Origin: GCA-2688775 sp964524225 | GTDB lineage: Archaea > Nanobdellota > Nanobdellia > Woesearchaeales > GW2011-AR4 | Direction: 5' to 3' | Assembly: GCA_964524225.1 (NCBI GenBank) | Contig: CAZGEW010000055.1 | Coordinates: forward strand, 1-9,378 | DNA: 9,378 nt | In this document: positions 6,170-9,378 of the stretch, piece by piece | Layout of the letters: each line of letters begins with the position of its first letter | How positions within the stretch are numbered: the stretch's first letter is position 1 | Notes under the pieces: generated by a model | The model's database searches: none | Told to the model about the DNA's origin: nothing | Seen by the model: the letters and a program-made list of their open reading frames with translations, nothing else | Program-made: the position numbers and the translations under genes

Positions 6170-6868
6170 TCAACCTCCTTTTATTATTTGCCCATCTTTT
6201 AATTGCACAATCCTTTTTGCATGGCTTGCTATTTTTAAGTCATGTGTAACCATAATGATTGTTTTTCCCTCTTTTTTCCACAAAGTTTCGAGCAATTCTA
6301 TAACATTTGCGCCTGATATACTGTCAAGATTTCCTGTTGGCTCATCTGCAAGAACAACATCTGGATTATTCGCCAAGCTTCTTGCAATAGCAACACGCTG
6401 TTGCTCCCCTCCTGAAAGTTGGGACGGTAAATGCCATGTTCTATCACCTAAACCAACTTTGTTTAGAATATCTGTTGCCTTTTTCTTTGCAATTTCAGTT
6501 GGTGCATCCTGAAACTCCAAAGGCAGCATAACATTTTCTATGGCAGTCAAAGTAGGTATTAAGTTGAACTGCTGAAATATAAAACCGATTTTTCTACCTC
6601 TTATTTGTGCCAAATCTGATTCGCTCATTTCTGCTATATCATTTCCATCTAAAAATATAAAACCTTTTGTTGGCAAATCCAAGCATCCAACAAGATTCAT
6701 CATTGTACTTTTTCCTGAGCCACTTGCACCTGTTATTGCGACAAAATCTCCTTGGTTGACTGTTAAGCTTACACCCCTCAAAGCATTTACTTCTACTTCT
6801 CCCATTTTGTAGGTTTTCCATACATTTTCAAGATTAATAATTTGACCATTAATTTTAGTTCTGTTCAT
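6170..6868 (-). CDS. MacB/LolD-type ABC transporter ATPase
   Basis: A 232-aa cytoplasmic nucleotide-binding subunit, complete and of normal length for the family. It has Walker A GASGSGKST (47-55), the Q-loop FQQFNLIPTLTAIENVMLPL (98-117, a LolD/MacB hallmark), the signature LSGGEQQRVAIARSL (151-165), Walker B VVLADEPTGNLD (171-182) and the H-loop MVTHD (206-210). It should pair with the permease at 2566-3831 and power it. It is the first gene of the four-gene operon. ATG 6868 is preferred over an in-frame ATG at 6922: a TTTATAAA box (6894-6901) lies about 26 bases before 6871, downstream of the longer start, and family members begin close to this Met (MNRTKINGQIINLENVWKTY). It lacks the fused membrane part found in bacterial MacB. 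Confidence 0.95.
   Translation of the reverse strand: MNRTKINGQIINLENVWKTYKMGEVEVNALRGVSLTVNQGDFVAITGASGSGKSTMMNLVGCLDLPTKGFIFLDGNDIAEMSESDLAQIRGRKIGFIFQQFNLIPTLTAIENVMLPLEFQDAPTEIAKKKATDILNKVGLGDRTWHLPSQLSGGEQQRVAIARSLANNPDVVLADEPTGNLDSISGANVIELLETLWKKEGKTIIMVTHDLKIASHAKRIVQLKDGQIIKGG
6171..6178 (-). promoter_or_regulatory. Strong Shine-Dalgarno site for the COG1361 gene
   Basis: The minus strand reads GGAGGTTG, 7 bases before ATG 6163. It overlaps the last codons and TGA stop (6170-6172) of the ATPase, so the site also encodes the terminal Gly-Gly. It is the clearest ribosome binding site in a window where first genes look leaderless, fitting an internal operon gene. Confidence 0.7.
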
Positions 6869-6893
6869 TGTGCAATGACTCTCATTAAAGAAC

Positions 6894-6901
6894 TTTATAA
6901 A
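6894..6901 (-). promoter_or_regulatory. TATA box for the ABC operon
   Basis: TTTATAAA, centred at 6897.5, predicts initiation near 6871, only 3 bases before ATG 6868, so the first gene is nearly leaderless. An imperfect palindrome (6906-6922) lies just upstream, where BRE-bound TFB or a regulator would sit. Confidence 0.55.
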
Positions 6902-6905
6902 TAAG

Positions 6906-6922
6906 ATGGACTTGAAATCCAT
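6906..6922. promoter_or_regulatory. Imperfect palindrome in the divergent promoter region
   Basis: ATGGACTTGAAATCCAT matches its own reverse complement at 14 of 17 positions. It is centred about 43 bases before the predicted operon start, between the divergent ABC and membrane/winged-helix operons. The size and symmetry suit a dimeric winged-helix regulator. Chance is possible in A+T-rich DNA, so this is a candidate operator only. Confidence 0.3.
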
Positions 6923-6976
6923 TTTGTTATCTCTTGAGCGGAAATGTATACTTCACGTCCACATTTTATATAAACA

Positions 6977-6984
6977 TTTAAATA
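6977..6984 (+). promoter_or_regulatory. TATA box for the membrane/winged-helix pair
   Basis: TTTAAATA is centred 27.5 bases before ATG 7008, predicting a leaderless start. A second candidate, TTTATATAAA at 6965-6974, would start near 6996 and leave a short leader with GGTGAT (6996-7001) as a Shine-Dalgarno site 6 bases before the ATG. Both may be used; sequence alone does not decide. Confidence 0.5.
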
Positions 6985-7007
6985 AAAGGCCAATTGGTGA
7001 TTATTAG

Positions 7008-7667
7008 ATGGCATTTCCAAGATTTGAGCCGTGGATTTTCGGAACAGAACTTGTATTTACTATCATAGCTGTTGTATTCTGCTTCCTTATCTATTTCAAA
7101 ACCAAGGAAAGTTACGAATTAACAAAGCATCAGGGCATAAGGCATTTCAGAAATGCGTTTCTCTTCTTTGGACTATCTTATGTTTTAAGGTTTTTCCTAA
7201 GCCTAATGTTTCTTTCGAAGTTAGCCTTTGATATCTTTTTGCAAAGAAGGGTTTTGATACCATTTTTTATTTTGCCACTAAGCTATTTCAGCACAATAGG
7301 TATTTTCTATCTTTTATTTAGCACATCATGGAAGAAAATCGGCGGCAAACATCATCTTTTTTTAGCTCATGCAGTTGCAATCATACTTTCTATTATCACA
7401 TTTTTTACAAGATCTCACATAATCTTGCTTTATGTACAATCGATTCTTCTTATTGTTGCTGTTATACTAAGCTTCATGAAGAAAAGCGCAAAAGCAATAT
7501 CGCAAGCAAAAGTACTCTACTTCCTTGTTGCTGTACTCTGGCTTATCAATCTTTGGATTATAGGTAGGCCTAGGCCATTGTCATTTGAAATTGATGCAAT
7601 CTTTGAAATTATTTCACTGGCGGTCTTTATTACTATATACTATAAAGTTTCTAAGTGGGTACGATGA
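7008..7667 (+). CDS. Seven-helix membrane protein of unknown function
   Basis: I do not recognise this 219-aa protein. It has seven likely membrane helices at about 12-30, 48-70, 83-105, 117-134, 137-157, 168-185 and 195-213, with short loops and no sizeable soluble domain. Loop charges (KTKESYELTKHQ after helix 1, SFMKKSAKA after helix 5, a C-terminal KVSKWVR) alternate in a way consistent with an outside N-terminus and inside C-terminus. Helix 7 starts with the acidic FEIDAIFE. The layout resembles 7TM sensor modules (the membrane part of some histidine kinases), but there is no attached output domain. The gene ends in an ATGA overlap with a winged-helix gene, so the two may act as a membrane sensor and DNA-binding partner. 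That role is inference. Confidence 0.75.
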   Translation: MAFPRFEPWIFGTELVFTIIAVVFCFLIYFKTKESYELTKHQGIRHFRNAFLFFGLSYVLRFFLSLMFLSKLAFDIFLQRRVLIPFFILPLSYFSTIGIFYLLFSTSWKKIGGKHHLFLAHAVAIILSIITFFTRSHIILLYVQSILLIVAVILSFMKKSAKAISQAKVLYFLVAVLWLINLWIIGRPRPLSFEIDAIFEIISLAVFITIYYKVSKWVR

Positions 7668-7939
7668 ACAAGAAACGTGACCGTTTGGAAGTTATCTTTG
7701 ACATTTTAAAAATAATAATGGAGCATAATAATTCAATTAAACCAACGCCCCTATTAAGATACTCTAATCTTTCATCTAGCAGCTTTTCAGAATATTATGA
7801 GGAATTGCTCTCAAAGGATTTTGTAAAGGAAATTATGGACAAAAAAGGAAGGAAACACATCACACTTACAGACAAGGGATTTAGATTATTAGAGAAATAC
7901 AAACTTATTCTTGGTTTTATTGAAGAATTTGAACTTTGA
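7664..7939 (+). CDS. Winged-helix DNA-binding protein, HTH_45-like
   Basis: A 91-aa protein matching the archaeal single-domain winged-helix pattern. It has a start helix KRDRLEVIFDILKIIME (4-20), then KPTPLLRYSNLSSSSFSEYY (26-45) as the helix-turn-helix region, a recognition/linker segment LLSKDFVKEIMD (48-59), the wing KKGRKHITLTDKG (60-72), and a terminal helix FRLLEKYKLILGFIEEF that may dimerise. The family usually reads KPTRLxxxxNLS; here a Pro replaces the Arg. ATG 7664 is chosen over GTG 7655 because it forms an ATGA overlap (7664-7667) with the membrane protein gene and begins at the family-typical MxxKRDRLE. It probably regulates transcription, perhaps of its own operon or the divergent ABC operon. 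Confidence 0.85.
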   Translation: MNKKRDRLEVIFDILKIIMEHNNSIKPTPLLRYSNLSSSSFSEYYEELLSKDFVKEIMDKKGRKHITLTDKGFRLLEKYKLILGFIEEFEL

Positions 7940-7949
7940 TTTAAAGTTC
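7931..7949. terminator. Weak hairpin between convergent genes
   Basis: GAACTTT (7931-7937) and AAAGTTC (7943-7949) form a 7-bp stem with a 5-nt loop over the stop of the winged-helix gene, 10 bases before the stop of the convergent methylthiotransferase. No clear T tract follows on either strand, so a terminator role is doubtful. Confidence 0.3.
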
Positions 7950-7958
7950 CACATTAAA

Positions 7959-9242
7959 CTACAATAATATTTCACCCTTCAAATAAAAACTAGTTGCTTC
8001 AAAAATATTCACGTCAATTTCGTCTCCAAGTTTGAGCTCTCCTTTTACAACAATCGGTTTGTAATGATAATTCCTTCCAATCCATGAATTATTTTTTCCT
8101 TTTTCATCAATCAGAACTTTGCCTTTCCAATTTAACAATTTTTTGTTGTTTTCAAATGCAATTTGCTTGTGTAGATTTGTCATTATCCTTGACCTTTGTT
8201 TTAATGTATTTGTAGAGAGTTGCTTCATTTTAGCTGCAATTGTGCCTTCTCTTGCAACATATCTTGACAGATTTAATACATCAGGTTTTATGTTTTTAAT
8301 AATTGTTACTGAATCTTCAAATTGTTGTTCTGTTTCTGACGGAAATCCGACAATAATATCAGTTGAAAGTGTAATATCTGGAATTTCTTTTCTAAACTTG
8401 TTTACAATTTCAATAAAGTTATCAAGATTATATTGTCTATTCATCAATTTCAAAATTTGATTGTTACCAGATTGCAATGGAATGTGCAAGAACTTAAACA
8501 TTTTCGGGTGCTTATAAACATCAATTAACTCATTAAGTATTGGGAGGGTATTGCTAGGATTCATCATTCCAAGCCTTAACTTGAAATCTATTGGAATAGA
8601 TAAGATTTGCTTCAACAATTCAACTAATTTTTGTCTGCCGCCTTGCTCAACCATATATGCCCCTGTGTCATTTGATGTTATCCATATCTCTTTGCATCCT
8701 GACTTCAAATGCTCTTTTACATCCTGTCTTATCGCATCTATTGGATATGAAAATAGCTTGCCTTTCACCAATTTTGTTGAGCAAAATGTGCAAAAATAAT
8801 TGCAGCCATTCAGGATAGGTACTATCCCAACAATAGGATTTTTTCTTATCGAAGGTAAATTAACCTTTTGTTCATATCTCTTATCTATTAATTCAAGTAC
8901 AGTTCCATTCAAAGAATTTTCAACGACATCTGCTATTCTGCCGAGGTTATGTGTATTAACAAAGCTTATATTTTTATCTAATCCCTTTATCTGTGGGATA
9001 ATACTTTCATTGATGCAACCAGCAACAATTAATTTTTTTCCTTGAAATTTTTTCTTTAATCTTCTAACTTCTCTTAATGCTGTTGTATCACCTTTAACAG
9101 TGCATATATTTACAACATTAACATCTGAGCTTGCTTCATCATTAGCAATATCGTATCCAGAATTCTGCAGTAATCCCATCATTATCTCTGATTCTCTTTG
9201 GTTACTGCTGCAACCTTGTGTAATAAAATGGATTTTTGGCAT
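7959..9242 (-). CDS. tRNA (t6A37) methylthiotransferase, archaeal MtaB type
   Basis: A 427-aa radical-SAM enzyme of the MiaB/MtaB/RimO family. The N-terminal methylthiotransferase domain has three cluster cysteines: C11 (ITQGCSSN), C47 (NICTVKGDT) and C76 (VAGCI). The radical-SAM domain has C147-x3-C151-x2-C154 (NGCNYFCTFC), followed by KGKLFSYP, then TSNDTGAY (residues 202-209) and LHIPLQSGNNQILKLMNRQY, which are family hallmarks. A TRAM domain closes the protein from about residue 365. The archaeal/eukaryotic branch (CDKAL1-like) converts t6A37 to ms2t6A37 in tRNAs reading ANN codons. ATG 9242 is chosen over TTG 9284 because MPKIHFITQGCSSN is where the family begins; the extension is low-complexity. 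The promoter is unclear: a TTTATATT at 9303-9310 would leave a 38-nt leader. Confidence 0.93.
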   Translation of the reverse strand: MPKIHFITQGCSSNQRESEIMMGLLQNSGYDIANDEASSDVNVVNICTVKGDTTALREVRRLKKKFQGKKLIVAGCINESIIPQIKGLDKNISFVNTHNLGRIADVVENSLNGTVLELIDKRYEQKVNLPSIRKNPIVGIVPILNGCNYFCTFCSTKLVKGKLFSYPIDAIRQDVKEHLKSGCKEIWITSNDTGAYMVEQGGRQKLVELLKQILSIPIDFKLRLGMMNPSNTLPILNELIDVYKHPKMFKFLHIPLQSGNNQILKLMNRQYNLDNFIEIVNKFRKEIPDITLSTDIIVGFPSETEQQFEDSVTIIKNIKPDVLNLSRYVAREGTIAAKMKQLSTNTLKQRSRIMTNLHKQIAFENNKKLLNWKGKVLIDEKGKNNSWIGRNYHYKPIVVKGELKLGDEIDVNIFEATSFYLKGEILL

Positions 9243-9302
9243 TTTAGATTTAAATTTATTTTTTATTATCAACCATATTATCAAGCAAGAAAAACAGTAA
9301 AA

Positions 9303-9310
9303 TATAAATA
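9303..9310 (+). promoter_or_regulatory. TATA box upstream of the last gene
   Basis: TATAAATA, centred at 9306.5, predicts a plus-strand start near 9333, 9 bases before ATG 9342. Its reverse, TTTATATT when extended by one base, could also serve the divergent methylthiotransferase. Confidence 0.4.
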
Positions 9311-9341
9311 GTTATTCTAAAAATAGTTAGGGACATAAGTA

Positions 9342-9378
9342 ATGGGACAGATTGAGCATAAAAAAATGTTTATCCAGA
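9342..9378 (+). CDS. Start of an unidentified gene (5' fragment)
   Basis: An ATG at 9342 opens a frame reading MGQIEHKKMFIQ up to the window edge. A TATA-like box lies about 35 bases upstream and an AGGGA (9329-9333) about 8 bases before the ATG. Twelve residues are too few to name a family. The call rests on the promoter-like context and on divergence from the methylthiotransferase. Confidence 0.5.
   Translation, partial: MGQIEHKKMFIQ

Noticed and set aside
6869..6922. N-terminal extension of the ATPase from ATG 6922
   Set aside because: The predicted promoter (6894-6901) lies inside this segment, so the transcript would not include it, and ABC ATPases of this family begin near the ATG at 6868.
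7655..7663. GTG start for the winged-helix gene
   Set aside because: ATG 7664 forms the ATGA coupling seen repeatedly in this window and matches the family N-terminus.
9243..9284. N-terminal extension of the methylthiotransferase from TTG 9284
   Set aside because: MiaB/MtaB proteins start just before the first cluster cysteine motif; the extra 14 residues are I/K/N-rich and begin at TTG.

Overview
This window looks like chromosomal DNA from an A+T-rich archaeon. The evidence is an Sm-like (LSm) RNA-binding protein, ribosomal protein eL37, a deoxyhypusine-synthase-family protein, an archaeal-type MiaB/MtaB methylthiotransferase, TTTAWATA-like boxes about 26 bases from many gene starts, and a tRNA without encoded CCA that is interrupted by bulge-helix-bulge (BHB) introns. 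The lineage is not fixed by the sequence. A DPANN or other small-genome archaeon is plausible, but this is inference.

Layout. Positions 1-159 hold the 3' end of a class I SAM methyltransferase (+), closed by a perfect 11-bp hairpin. Positions 209-1673 hold two minus-strand genes: a 118-aa Rossmann-like protein that resembles an isolated CARF domain, and upstream of it a deoxyhypusine synthase homologue with changed substrate-site residues. Reading away from these on the plus strand are LSm (1796-2020), eL37 (2038-2205, only 55 aa) and a tRNA-Leu(UAG) gene (2285-2536). The 84-nt mature tRNA is split by three predicted introns of 20, 62 and 86 nt, at positions 15/16, 37/38 and 59/60.

Positions 2566-6868 are one minus-strand operon. 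In transcription order it encodes a MacB/LolD-type ABC ATPase, a secreted membrane-anchored COG1361/CARDB-like protein, a PQQ-sugar-dehydrogenase-type beta-propeller lipoprotein, and a MacB/FtsX-type permease. The last three genes overlap by ATGA, and the second starts from a strong Shine-Dalgarno site lying across the stop of the first. This looks like an envelope ABC machine with two extracytoplasmic partners. The propeller lipoprotein is the unexpected member.

Divergent from that operon, across a promoter region with an imperfect palindrome, is a plus-strand pair: a seven-helix membrane protein of unknown function and a 91-aa winged-helix protein, joined by another ATGA overlap. The window closes with a minus-strand tRNA methylthiotransferase (7959-9242) and the first codons of an unidentified plus-strand gene.

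Several genes have longer in-frame extensions that I reject because the promoter spacing, family N-termini or ATGA couplings favour the downstream start: deoxyhypusine synthase homologue 1673, ATPase 6868, winged-helix 7664, MtaB 9242.
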